A DNA stretch of 64,000 bases from Carnobacterium divergens. Its GTDB lineage: Bacteria > Bacillota > Bacilli > Lactobacillales > Carnobacteriaceae. Every line of letters starts with the position of its first letter. Position 1 is the first letter of the stretch. Below the pieces are notes generated by a model. The model saw only the letters and a program-made list of their open reading frames with translations, searched no databases and was not told the origin of the DNA. The stretch is taken from the NCBI RefSeq assembly GCF_900258435.1, contig NZ_LT992558.1, positions 2,638,443 through 2,702,442 on the forward strand. The letters are read 5' to 3'. Positions 17,189 to 26,095 of the stretch are shown piece after piece. Both the position numbers and the translations under genes were made by a program.

Positions 17189-17448
17189 TTTATTTCTTCC
17201 TCCCATTGCTCCATTTTAATCACTTGGATAACCGGTTTAGTTTGTTTACTTTTTAACGCTAACGGTGTTACATCTGCACCCGTTGAATCATACACGGTTG
17301 TATTTAATAGAATATCGTCCAAACTGCCACGAAATAGGTTTAAATAGGTTTGGCGTAATTCTACTTGTAAGTGCTTTTCTGCAGCTGATAATCCTTCATT
17401 TTTTGACTTGTTAGCTAATTGGTTAATCTTCATTAATAATTGTTTCAT
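17185..17448 (-). CDS. DUF896 (UPF0291) small cytoplasmic protein
   Basis: 87 aa with the family pattern INQLANKSKNEGLSAAE, then E-x-x-LRQ-x-YL and FRG. Relatives such as B. subtilis YnzC are short helical-hairpin proteins of unknown function; here a longer C-terminal part follows. The ribosome site GAGGTG is well placed. It leads an operon with the ring-cleaving dioxygenase, which suggests expression under quinone or electrophile stress. Confidence 0.9.
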   Translation of the reverse strand: MKQLLMKINQLANKSKNEGLSAAEKHLQVELRQTYLNLFRGSLDDILLNTTVYDSTGADVTPLALKSKQTKPVIQVIKMEQWEEEIK

Positions 17449-17508
17449 TTCGTCACCTCTTTAAGTTAGTGAAATGATTTTTCGAGTGCTCTCTCATTTC
17501 TTACTCTT

Positions 17509-17537
17509 ATTCTAACATGTTACTTACTTTTTGTAAA
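17509..17537 (-). promoter_or_regulatory. Promoter with overlapping TTAC-N5-GTAA inverted repeat
   Basis: Minus-strand -35 TTTACA (17532-17537), 17 bp, -10 TAGAAT (17509-17514). An inverted repeat TTAC-TTTTT-GTAA (17524-17536) overlaps the -35 and spacer. It resembles sites of the HxlR/DUF24 quinone sensors (YodB, CatR). Confidence 0.6.
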
Positions 17538-17710
17538 CTAATTACATATTATTAGTGGTTGATTGTCATTCTTTTTAAATAATAACAATTTAACAAATAC
17601 TTAATAATTCTTTCATAATCGCTTAAAAAAGATTGTTTCCCTGCCTTTTTAAGCTTATGATAAACTGGTTATAACTATCATATTTTTGAGAAGAAGGGAT
17701 GTTTGCTTTA

Positions 17711-19144
17711 ATGAAAGAAGAAAAAAAGTTAAGGTGGTATAATGTTGCCCTAATCGCCTTTGTTTCAGTTTGGGGATTAGGTAATGTTGTAAACAACTAC
17801 GCGAATCAAGGCGTTTCCGTTATTACATCATGGATTTTAATTATGCTCCTTTATTTTGTACCGTATGCCTTAATCGTTGGTCAACTTGGCTCCACTTTTA
17901 AAGATGGAAACGGTGGCGTTAGTACATGGATTAAAGAAACGACAACGAAGCGCTTAGCTTATTACGCTGCTTGGACCTATTGGGTCGTGCATATTCCATA
18001 CTTAGCACAAAAACCACAAGGAATTTTAATTGCCTTAGGTTGGGCCGTACGTGGAAATGGAAACTTAGTAAATGTAACACCCGCTTTACAAGTGTCATTG
18101 ATTAGTTTAGTCATTTTCTTATTTTTCTTATGGGTTTCTTCAAAGGGATTAGCAACATTAAAACGTATCGGTAGTATTGCAGGTATGTCAATGTTTGTTA
18201 TGTCATTATTATTTATTCTCTTAGCGGTTACTGCTCCAGCGATTACAGGTGCTTCTTTTGCAACACCTAATATGGGAGACATTAAAACCTATTTACCAAC
18301 TTTTAACTTCGCTTACTTTACAACGATTTCAATGCTTGTCTTCGCTGTTGGTGGTGCAGAAAAAATTTCTCCTTATGTAAACAACACTAAAAATCCAGCT
18401 AAAGAATTTCCAAAAGGAATGTTAGCTCTTGCTGCAATGGTAGCCATTTGTGCGTTACTTGGTTCATTTGCAATGGGGATGATTTTTGATAGCAACAATA
18501 TTCCAAAGGATTTAATGGCCAATGGAGCTTACGTCGCTTTCCAAAAATTAGGGGTTTATTATAACGTAGGAAACTTCTTTATGATTCTTTATGCAATTGC
18601 TAATACGTTAGCGCAAATTTCTGCTTTAGCCTTTTCAATCGATGCTCCACTTAAGATTTTATTAGGTGATGCTGACGAAGAATTTATTCCTCGTAAACTA
18701 GCTAAATTAAATAGCAAAGGAACGCCAGTAAATGGATACGCAATGACAGGAATTTTAGTTAGTATCTTAATCGTTGTTCCAGCAATCGGAATTGGCAATA
18801 TGAACGAACTATACAACTGGTTGTTAAACTTAAACTCAGTTGTAATGCCTCTAAGATATCTATGGGTATTCTTAGCTTATATGATGTTAAATAAATTACA
18901 CAAAAACTTTACGTCTGAATATAAATTTGTTAAAAATCCAAAAGTCGGTTTCCTAATTGGGGCATGGTGTTTCTTATTTACTGCTTTCGCCTGTATCTTA
19001 GGAATGGTACCAAAAACAGATTTCAATGCAAATCCATCTGCTTGGTATTTCCAATTAAGCTTAAATATTGTTACACCCATCATTTTTGTTGCCTTAGGAA
19101 TGATCTTGCCAGCAATTGCTAAAAGAGAATTTGCTAAAAAATAA
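17711..19144 (+). CDS. APC-superfamily amino acid permease
   Basis: About 477 aa from the ATG at 17711; an ATG at 17699 sits directly on the AGAAGGG ribosome site and is less likely. About 12 membrane helices. The N-terminal helix (ALIAFVSVWGLGNVVNNYAN) and the GGVSTWI loop match the glutamate/GABA-antiporter-like branch of the APC family, and FAVGGAEKISPYV lies in helix 6. It imports or exchanges an amino acid, but which one is not evident. Single gene with its own terminator. Confidence 0.88.
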   Translation: MKEEKKLRWYNVALIAFVSVWGLGNVVNNYANQGVSVITSWILIMLLYFVPYALIVGQLGSTFKDGNGGVSTWIKETTTKRLAYYAAWTYWVVHIPYLAQKPQGILIALGWAVRGNGNLVNVTPALQVSLISLVIFLFFLWVSSKGLATLKRIGSIAGMSMFVMSLLFILLAVTAPAITGASFATPNMGDIKTYLPTFNFAYFTTISMLVFAVGGAEKISPYVNNTKNPAKEFPKGMLALAAMVAICALLGSFAMGMIFDSNNIPKDLMANGAYVAFQKLGVYYNVGNFFMILYAIANTLAQISALAFSIDAPLKILLGDADEEFIPRKLAKLNSKGTPVNGYAMTGILVSILIVVPAIGIGNMNELYNWLLNLNSVVMPLRYLWVFLAYMMLNKLHKNFTSEYKFVKNPKVGFLIGAWCFLFTAFACILGMVPKTDFNANPSAWYFQLSLNIVTPIIFVALGMILPAIAKREFAKK

Positions 19145-19152
19145 AAACGACT

Positions 19153-19196
19153 AAATAGCTAGCTTATCTCATAAAAAGATAAGCTAGCTATTTTTT
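19153..19196. terminator. Bidirectional terminator
   Basis: Perfect 17-bp stem (19153-19169 with 19177-19193) between the convergent permease and transaldolase genes. Confidence 0.9.
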
Positions 19197-19208
19197 GTTG
19201 TGTTTATT

Positions 19209-19922
19209 TTATAAGATACTGTATCCTAATGTTTTGATGTCACGGTTAAACATTCGAACAGTGTCTAAAGAAAGTTCCTTTAAATCCATGCCAATCATCG
19301 ACATTTTGTTAATAATTTCTGGTGTACATGTAATGATATCAGCTCCTGCTTCTTGGGCTTGGAAAATATTTAATACTTCCCTTGAGCTTGCCCAAAGCAA
19401 TTCCGTTCCTGGTTTTGTATGACATTCTTTTGCGGATGCCTGCATTAATGGCATTGGATCTACTCCAGTATCCGCTGCTCTTCCTGCAAAGACGGAAACA
19501 ATATTCGTTGTTCCTTCTTTAAATGCTGCCACCGTTTCTTCGACTTGTTGAATCGTTAAAATTGCTGTTACATTTAAGGATAGCCCTTTTTCAGAAAGCT
19601 TTTTAATTAACGGTATTGCCGACTCTCCTTTTGTATTTGTAATTGGAATTTTTACATACACATTTTTCCCAAAGCTTGCAATTTTTTCGGCTTCTTTTTC
19701 CATCGTTTCAAAATCATCGGCAAATACTTCAAAAGAAATCGGCAAATCTGTAATTTTTTCTAGTGCTGCTTTGGCAAAATCTGTGTAACTTGTAATCCCT
19801 GCTTTTTTCATCAAAGAAGGATTCGTTGTAAAACCAGTAATCTTGCCCGTTTCATAAGCGGCTACCATTTTATCAATTTCTGCTCCGTCTGCGTATACTT
19901 TTATTGTTAACTCTTGTGTCAT
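19209..19922 (-). CDS. Transaldolase / fructose-6-phosphate aldolase-like protein
   Basis: 237 aa, in the size range of the short TalC/FSA class. Motifs: TGFTTNPSLMKKAG near the N-terminus, the Schiff-base Lys in VYVKIPITN, LNVTAILTIQQV, VSVFAGRAAD, and a C-terminal FNRDI. It transfers or cleaves dihydroxyacetone units between sugar phosphates in the cytoplasm. It is the last gene of an ascorbate-type PTS operon, so it should act on the phosphorylated sugar product of that PTS. Confidence 0.93.
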   Translation of the reverse strand: MTQELTIKVYADGAEIDKMVAAYETGKITGFTTNPSLMKKAGITSYTDFAKAALEKITDLPISFEVFADDFETMEKEAEKIASFGKNVYVKIPITNTKGESAIPLIKKLSEKGLSLNVTAILTIQQVEETVAAFKEGTTNIVSVFAGRAADTGVDPMPLMQASAKECHTKPGTELLWASSREVLNIFQAQEAGADIITCTPEIINKMSMIGMDLKELSLDTVRMFNRDIKTLGYSIL

Positions 19923-19946
19923 TTCAATCGCTCCTTCTTCTTTTAT

Positions 19947-21317
19947 TTATTCTTGGTCCATTTCAACATTGTTAATCGCAATTTTTGATGGTCGAATAAT
20001 ACTTGGTAAAATTAGAACAACTACCAAAATACCGACTAATCCATAAATACCAAATGTTCCCATAAATTCGCCTGCTTTTCCGAGAGTAATGCCAATCACG
20101 CCAAAGTCGATGTCACCAAAAGTGGTGTTGCTAAATCCTAAACTACCTAAAACGGGCAATAATAATGCGGGTAGGAAAGCTAAGCCTAAGCCATTTACGA
20201 AAGCGCCTAAAACTGCACCACGACGTCCACCAGTAGCATTTCCGTACACGCCGGCTGTTGCTCCACAGAAGAAATGAGGCACTAAGCCTGGAATAATCAA
20301 CACGCTTCCTGCAAATCCTAAAATAAACATTCCTAATAATCCTCCGATAAAGCTGCTTACAAAGCCTAGAATAACCGCTGTTGGAGCATATGGGAAGAAG
20401 ACTGCACAATCAACTGCTGGCACTGCATTTGGGATAATTTTCGTAGCAATTCCTTGGAAAGCTGGAATCAAGTCGGCTAAAATCATTCGTACACCGGCAT
20501 AAACGATGGTAACCCCCACCGCAAATTGCAAGCCGCAAATAATTGCATATAGATACGGCGACTTACCGTCAGACAAGGTTTCAACAAAGCTCGAACCTGC
20601 TGCAATTGCCGCAATCAAGTAAAAAATGACCATTGTCAAAGCAGTTGAAATCGTCGTATTTCGCAAGAAACTCCATTTTTCAGGTACTTTAATGTCTTCC
20701 GTACTTCGACTGCCTTTTCCAACTAATTTTCCAATCGAACCTGCAACAAAGTAACCTAAGCTGCCAAAGTGACCAATTGCGACTTCATCACCATCGGTTA
20801 CTTGTAACGTGAATTTTTGATTGATAGCTGGTGAAATAGCACTCCAAGCGCCTAAGAAAAAGCCGCCAACTAAAATCATTTGCCAGCCACTAAAGCCAAC
20901 TGCTCCTAGCACAGCTGAAAGTAAACACGCCATAAAGAAGCTATGATGCCCGGTTAAAAACACATATTTGTAGCGCGTAAAACGAGCAATCAACAAGTTA
21001 AAGATTAGTCCAAATACTAAGATTGTCATCGTTTCAACGCCAAGCAAATCCTGAGCTACTGAAGTAATCGCTTCGTTATTAGGCACAACGCCTTTAATAT
21101 GGAAGCCTGCCTCAATCATTTTCGATAACGGTTCAAGATTAGATGAAATGACCCCTGCTCCTGCTGCTAACATTAAATATCCTAAAATGGGGCCAAGAGT
21201 TCCAGTTAATACCTTATGTGCGGGTGATTTAAGCGAAATCAATCCTACCATTGCCATCAAGCCCATTAAAATAGCCGGCTCGCTTAATACATCTTTTAAA
21301 AATTCTAATACTGCCAT
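19947..21317 (-). CDS. PTS transporter subunit IIC, UlaA/SgaT (ascorbate) family
   Basis: 456 aa and highly hydrophobic, with 10-11 membrane helices. Family signatures include LGPILGYLMLAAGAGVI, FLTGHHSFFMACLL, GYFVAGSIGKLVG and IPGLVPHFFCGATAGVYGN. UlaA-type IIC proteins bring in L-ascorbate or a related acid or polyol and pass phosphate to it. It lies between the IIB gene and a transaldolase. The substrate is likely but not certainly ascorbate, because none of the downstream ascorbate enzymes UlaD-G is present. Confidence 0.93.
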   Translation of the reverse strand: MAVLEFLKDVLSEPAILMGLMAMVGLISLKSPAHKVLTGTLGPILGYLMLAAGAGVISSNLEPLSKMIEAGFHIKGVVPNNEAITSVAQDLLGVETMTILVFGLIFNLLIARFTRYKYVFLTGHHSFFMACLLSAVLGAVGFSGWQMILVGGFFLGAWSAISPAINQKFTLQVTDGDEVAIGHFGSLGYFVAGSIGKLVGKGSRSTEDIKVPEKWSFLRNTTISTALTMVIFYLIAAIAAGSSFVETLSDGKSPYLYAIICGLQFAVGVTIVYAGVRMILADLIPAFQGIATKIIPNAVPAVDCAVFFPYAPTAVILGFVSSFIGGLLGMFILGFAGSVLIIPGLVPHFFCGATAGVYGNATGGRRGAVLGAFVNGLGLAFLPALLLPVLGSLGFSNTTFGDIDFGVIGITLGKAGEFMGTFGIYGLVGILVVVLILPSIIRPSKIAINNVEMDQE

Positions 21318-21338
21318 TTACTACCCCTACCTTCTTTT

Positions 21339-21620
21339 TTAGTTGTTATTCAATTCAATTAAAGTCGGCAATACATCTTCTATAATTTTCTTTTTATTCA
21401 TATAACTTCTAGTAAAAACAACTTTTTGGCCATTTTTAAAACTATCGGCAAATTCTTTAACCGTTACAAATAAATCAGCATCTTTTCCAGTTGCAGCATT
21501 AGAATCAATTGATTCTGCATCAATTGCAATGCCATTTTCTTTTGCTATTTCTTCTATTTTTAATTTCAACATTAAGCTGCTTCCAATCCCGTTTCCACAA
21601 ACTGTTACGACTTTAATCAT
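21339..21620 (-). CDS. PTS subunit IIB, lactose/ascorbate-type
   Basis: 93 aa from the ATG at 21620 (AAGGAG 8 nt upstream); a GTG three codons earlier is less likely. The phosphorylation loop VCGNGIGSS carries the active Cys near residue 8. It receives phosphate from a IIA domain and hands it to the IIC-bound substrate. The only IIA in view is the C-terminal domain of the regulator immediately upstream, so a separate IIA may be encoded elsewhere or this domain may serve. Confidence 0.92.
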   Translation of the reverse strand: MIKVVTVCGNGIGSSLMLKLKIEEIAKENGIAIDAESIDSNAATGKDADLFVTVKEFADSFKNGQKVVFTRSYMNKKKIIEDVLPTLIELNNN

Positions 21621-21635
21621 TTTGAACACTCCTTA

Positions 21636-23687
21636 TTATTTTTCAATTATTTGACTTATTTTTTGGTGCATCGCTGCCGCATCCTTTGTTGCAATCAAAG
21701 CCTCAATCTTTTCCTCATCTTCTAATATTTCTGAAAGCTGTTTTAATGCGGTTAAATGGCCTACACTGTCGATTGCTGCTAAAACAAAGATCAATTGAAC
21801 TTGACGATCCTCATCTTGCTCTTCTCCCAAATTAAAATCCACTGGATTTTCAAGGTGCAGTAAACTAATGCCTAGTTTCTTCACACCGTCCTCTGGCCTT
21901 GAATGTGGTACAGCTGTTTTAGGGGCTAAAACAATATAAGCGCCCATTTCATGCACATTATCAATCATTGACGTAATGTAATGCTCCGTGATATACCCAG
22001 CTTTCATCAAAGGATTAGCTGCTAGTGCAATAGCCTCCTGCCACTCTAGTTTTTCATTCGTAAATTGAATAAATCTCTCTTCTAATAATTCTGTCAAAAC
22101 TTTTCCTCCCGATAATTGATTTAACCCAGCTCCATAAATTGAACGAGACAAGGCTTCATAAAGCTCTTCTTCGTGATGGATTGTAGCATTTCTAGCAATA
22201 ATTTTGATTAAATTGGAAACTTCCACCGCTTTATTTAAAGGTTCAATTGCAAAATCATCAAATACTTTTCGTTTTAACATTTCTTGCTCCACGTAATTTA
22301 ACAACGGTGCGGAAAGATACAATTTTTTTGCTGTGTGAAAGTAGGTCGTTGAAAATACCATATCGTATTCTTGTTCATCTATTTTCTTCGCTTGTTTCAA
22401 ATCATGAATGCGATTAAATTGAATCATTGGGAACAGTTCTTCTAATTGATGATTCATGATTAATGAAGAGCTAATGCCATTAGGACAAATGGATAACGCT
22501 TTCAAAGTTCTAAACATTGGTTCCTTTCGTTTCAACTGCCCCCCGAAGTGAATGGTGAAATAGGCTAATTCATTTGGCGGAATTGGTTTATTTAATAACG
22601 CCTCAAAAGGAGCGAGCCCTTTAGCAACTAAATAATAAAGCTCTTCATATTCTGCCATAATTTGTTTTGCATATGGATTTTCTAAATGACTATCAAATAA
22701 AATGCGAAAATACGCTGGTACTAAATGTTCATATAAACTCAACTGCAATGCTTTTTTATCTGAAAAATTAGTTCCTGTCATTAGCTGAACACGGTTGATA
22801 ATAGCATCCGTCACTTTCAGCAAGGTCTCATCCTTATAAAAACGTGGGGTTCCTTGCAAAGCACTCAGCAGATGTACCGTCACGAAAATCGCTTCATTTT
22901 GTGATGTATTTTGAAAAAATTCAGCTGTGACTTTTTCTCCTAATTCATACAAAGGTTGGCTTTGAATAAAACGCTGCTCAGATTCTGAAAATATCGGTTC
23001 CCTCGCATTTTCTCTTTCCATCAAAAAACACAATAGAAACAAAAATTCTTTCATTCTTTCTGCTACAAATTCAACTTGATAGCTTTTAGCAATTTTATAA
23101 AGTCGTTCACTGATTGAATCAATCGGCAGAGTTACTTGCCATTTACTAAAAATTAATCGAATAATCCATTCGCCAATGGACAATTGCAACAATTTACCGA
23201 GAGAATACTCTGCTAATTTTCTAATATCTAGTTCGGTTCCTTGAAAATCATACCCTTCGCTTCTCGAATAACTAAACGCAACATTCTTCCTTTGACACAA
23301 TTGCCTCACTTTTTTCAAATCCAAAATAACGGAACTTTTACTTAACTGCATTAAGTCTTGATAATGGCTGTGGGAAATAGGTTCTTTTTTAATAAATGTA
23401 TAGAGAATAATTAAATAAATACGCTCTTCTTGCATCAAAACATCACGATGATTCAATTGCTTTTGTTCCTTGCTCCACCCCTTTTTTAGCCCTTCTGGAA
23501 TTAGAATCTTTCCTTGTACTAATTGAATCACAGGTAATTGAAGACTGGAAAGCTCCAGATTGGCTTGACTAATTTCATAATGTGCTTTTTTCTTAGAGAT
23601 TGACTGCTTTCTGGAAAAAGCGTTAACGGATACATGATTATGTTCTATTAAAGAATCAATAAACGTAACAATTTCATTGGTTAGCAT
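21636..23687 (-). CDS. PRD-containing transcriptional regulator with IIB and IIA domains
   Basis: 683 aa. Order: N-terminal helix-turn-helix segments (SVNAFSRKQSISKKKAHYE), PRD regions in the middle (His in FVTVHLLSALQG and YFTIHFGGQ), a galactitol-type IIB domain (ICPNGISSSLIM, active Cys) near residue 400, and a fructose/mannitol-type IIA domain at the end (phosphorylatable His in AVPHSRPEDGV). Such regulators activate a sugar operon according to PTS phosphorylation state. The gene is 7 bp upstream of the IIB gene and starts the operon. A cre site lies just upstream. Confidence 0.93.
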   Translation of the reverse strand: MLTNEIVTFIDSLIEHNHVSVNAFSRKQSISKKKAHYEISQANLELSSLQLPVIQLVQGKILIPEGLKKGWSKEQKQLNHRDVLMQEERIYLIILYTFIKKEPISHSHYQDLMQLSKSSVILDLKKVRQLCQRKNVAFSYSRSEGYDFQGTELDIRKLAEYSLGKLLQLSIGEWIIRLIFSKWQVTLPIDSISERLYKIAKSYQVEFVAERMKEFLFLLCFLMERENAREPIFSESEQRFIQSQPLYELGEKVTAEFFQNTSQNEAIFVTVHLLSALQGTPRFYKDETLLKVTDAIINRVQLMTGTNFSDKKALQLSLYEHLVPAYFRILFDSHLENPYAKQIMAEYEELYYLVAKGLAPFEALLNKPIPPNELAYFTIHFGGQLKRKEPMFRTLKALSICPNGISSSLIMNHQLEELFPMIQFNRIHDLKQAKKIDEQEYDMVFSTTYFHTAKKLYLSAPLLNYVEQEMLKRKVFDDFAIEPLNKAVEVSNLIKIIARNATIHHEEELYEALSRSIYGAGLNQLSGGKVLTELLEERFIQFTNEKLEWQEAIALAANPLMKAGYITEHYITSMIDNVHEMGAYIVLAPKTAVPHSRPEDGVKKLGISLLHLENPVDFNLGEEQDEDRQVQLIFVLAAIDSVGHLTALKQLSEILEDEEKIEALIATKDAAAMHQKISQIIEK

Positions 23688-23716
23688 GCTTGCCCTCCTC
23701 TTATCCTTAGAATATA

Positions 23717-23730
23717 ATAAAACGCTTTCA
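23717..23730 (-). promoter_or_regulatory. cre site (CcpA) of the PTS operon
   Basis: Minus strand TGAAAGCGTTTTAT matches the catabolite-responsive element consensus. It lies next to a TAGAAT -10 box, so glucose repression by CcpA is likely. Confidence 0.75.
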
Positions 23731-23814
23731 TATTCTATCTTAATTGAGACTTAATTGCTAGCCGCATTTTCTAAAGTGATTGGTCTTTGCTAGTTTGAAT
23801 CATCTGATTAAAAA

Positions 23815-23870
23815 GAAAGAAGCGGATGGATTAGCTTATATGAACTAATCCTCCAGCTTCTTTTTTTAAT
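23815..23870 (-). terminator. Terminator of the TIM-barrel gene
   Basis: Long interrupted stem (GAAGC...GGATTAG with CTAATCC...GCTTC) and a run of T on the minus strand. Confidence 0.85.
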
Positions 23871-23874
23871 TCTA

Positions 23875-24771
23875 TTAACGGCGAATTGATTGGGCCATGC
23901 GATAATACGTATGGCGTTTTCCTCGAATAGCAATTGATAAGGCCATTAAATTTTCAGGATCTGCCACCCCTGAATACCCCGCATCACCAATATGTTGAAT
24001 GTCCACGCCAGCTCGTTTACTTGATAAGGCAAATTCTCGGATCGTTTGAGGGTCTGAACTTTCTTGACTGGTTCCAATTGCCGTCATAGATAAAGCTCCT
24101 TTGGACTTAATCAATTTCACCGCCTCATGGACTTCACTTTCCAATAAACCTAGGACCGTTCCAACGGCCGGCATTAAAATAATATCTGCTCCATTTGCAA
24201 TAAAATTTTCAATTGATTGTTGATCAACTACCGGCTCCGCAACGCCAGCTCCATGCATTTTCCCAGCAATAATCAATCCATCAAAATGCTCTTTTGCTAA
24301 AAGAATAGCCTCCTCTATCTCTTGATTACTCACACCTGTTGATGGATTTCCTGTTAAACAGATAAAATCAAACCCTAATTCATTGGCTTTAATAAGTGTT
24401 TCTTTAGTCGCTCTTCGTCCCACAGGAAGTTGAAGTAGGTCTTCCACCGCTTCAGCGGTCACATCGACTGGTTCCAAATTCACTCCGACAGGTCGTCCAA
24501 CTAATTTTTTTAACGTTTGAATCGGATCTTTTAGCCCCTGTTCCAACCCTTGAATCACTGGATTAAAAACATCCAATACATTTAATAAAATTAAATCTGC
24601 CCCAAAAGCTGCAGCTGTTTCTGCATTCGTCAAATCCCCTAATAAAGGCTGTGAAATCACTACGTTTTCCGATAACACCGTCCGTCCTTCACTGGCTAAA
24701 ATCGCTTGCTTTAACTCTTCTTTGCTCATTTTTTCAAAATCACTGGCATGACAATTTAATAAACGTTTCAT
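23875..24771 (-). CDS. TIM-barrel protein (PEP-phosphonomutase/DUF7916-like)
   Basis: 298 aa from the ATG at 24771, preceded by GAGGGG. The beta-alpha repeats look like a TIM barrel: AFGADLILLNVLDVFNP, VGVNLEPVD, FICLTGNPSTGV, IIAGKMHGAGVAEP, GADIILMPAVGTV, QHIGDAGYSG. It resembles poorly characterised proteins near PTS operons once annotated as phosphonomutase-like or haloacid-dehalogenase-like. It is transcribed in the same direction as the PTS operon but has its own terminator. A role as an aldolase-type enzyme in the same sugar pathway is possible. The protein is certain; the function is uncertain. Confidence 0.75.
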   Translation of the reverse strand: MKRLLNCHASDFEKMSKEELKQAILASEGRTVLSENVVISQPLLGDLTNAETAAAFGADLILLNVLDVFNPVIQGLEQGLKDPIQTLKKLVGRPVGVNLEPVDVTAEAVEDLLQLPVGRRATKETLIKANELGFDFICLTGNPSTGVSNQEIEEAILLAKEHFDGLIIAGKMHGAGVAEPVVDQQSIENFIANGADIILMPAVGTVLGLLESEVHEAVKLIKSKGALSMTAIGTSQESSDPQTIREFALSSKRAGVDIQHIGDAGYSGVADPENLMALSIAIRGKRHTYYRMAQSIRR

Positions 24772-24905
24772 AAAAATCCCCTCACTTTTCATCGATTGCT
24801 TTAAGTTTACCATAAATCCGCTTACATCTTGATATTCTTTTCTCCTGATTCAACTTTTATGATACACTTAAATTAGAAAATCAGCTGATGAAAGAAGGAA
24901 AAATA

Positions 24906-26024
24906 GTGACTCAAAATCAAGAAATCGCAGTCGTCGGTGCTGGAATCGTAGGCGCGACAACGGCTTTTTATTTAGCAAAAAAAGGCTATTCCGTCACCAT
25001 TTATGATGAAGGCATAGGTCAAGCAACTGCCGCTGCTGCCGGTATCATTTGTCCATGGTTGTCTCAACGACGAAATAAAAAATGGTATCATCTAGCAGCA
25101 AGTGGGGCAAAATTTTATCCTGAATTAATGACGGATCTTGGAGAATCTTTAACGGACTCAGCCATGTATCAACAAGTGGGAACGTTGTTGTTTAAAAAAA
25201 ATGAAAAACTTCTTTTAAAATTAGAAAAATTAGCAACAGAACGTAGAGAAACGGCTCCTGAGATAGGCGATTTAACGATTGTTGCTAGCCAACAGTTACA
25301 AGACTACTTACCGATTTTGGAAAGTTCTCAAGCTGCTTTATTTGCAAGCGGAGGCGCTCGAGTAGATGGCGAATTGCTGACTAGAAAACTCATTGAGGAA
25401 GCCCTTAAATTAGGCGCAACGTTTCAACAAGGAAAGGTTGCTTTAACAATTGACGCAAAAAATCAGTTTTTTGTTCAATCGAAGAAATATGCACAGGTCG
25501 TTCTTGCCGTTGGCGCTTGGTTGCCTGAACTCTTAGAGCCACTTGGGTTTACAGTAGATATTCGCCCACAAAAAGGGCAACTCCTTTGTTTAGAAATCCC
25601 AGAAGAAACCTCGAACTGGCCCGTGGTAATGCCCGATGGTGAAAAGGATATTATTCCCTTTAACAATGGCAAAATCATCGTAGGCGCAACTCACGAAAAT
25701 GATAAAGGCTATGATTTAACCCCCACAGCACCAGAGCTGCAATTAATGCTAAGAGAAGCAAGTGAATTAGCGCCTTCATTAAAACAAGCGACTCACGTAT
25801 CCACCAAGGTTGGAACAAGAGCGTATACTTCTGACTTTGCCCCTTTTTTTGGTCAAGTTTTAGAATGTCCTCAACTCTATGTTGCAAGTGGATTAGGTTC
25901 TTCTGGTTTAACGACTGGACCTATTATTGGAAAAATGCTCGCACAAGCAATTCACCAAGAAGAAACCGAATTGGATTTTGCAGATTATCCAGTTGCTGAT
26001 TATGTTGCAAAAAGAAAAAAATAA
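24906..26024 (+). CDS. FAD-dependent oxidoreductase (DAO / glycine-oxidase family)
   Basis: 372 aa from the GTG at 24906, placed 6 nt after AAGGA; the upstream ATG at 24888 lies before that ribosome site. The N-terminus has the dinucleotide motif VVGAGIVGATTAFYLAKKG, followed by AAAAGIICPWL. The C-terminus has the FAD-closing LYVASGLGSSGLTTGP. Members oxidise D-amino acids, glycine or sarcosine; here the substrate is unknown. Single gene. Confidence 0.92.
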   Translation: MTQNQEIAVVGAGIVGATTAFYLAKKGYSVTIYDEGIGQATAAAAGIICPWLSQRRNKKWYHLAASGAKFYPELMTDLGESLTDSAMYQQVGTLLFKKNEKLLLKLEKLATERRETAPEIGDLTIVASQQLQDYLPILESSQAALFASGGARVDGELLTRKLIEEALKLGATFQQGKVALTIDAKNQFFVQSKKYAQVVLAVGAWLPELLEPLGFTVDIRPQKGQLLCLEIPEETSNWPVVMPDGEKDIIPFNNGKIIVGATHENDKGYDLTPTAPELQLMLREASELAPSLKQATHVSTKVGTRAYTSDFAPFFGQVLECPQLYVASGLGSSGLTTGPIIGKMLAQAIHQEETELDFADYPVADYVAKRKK

Positions 26025-26045
26025 ACTGGTTTTATCGGATGTATA

Positions 26046-26095
26046 AAAAAAGAAACCTTGTAGTGACAATGCCACTCTACAAGGTTTCTTTTTTA
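26046..26095. terminator. Bidirectional terminator
   Basis: Stem AAAGAAACCTTGTAG/CTACAAGGTTTCTTT between the convergent oxidoreductase and TSUP genes. Confidence 0.9.
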
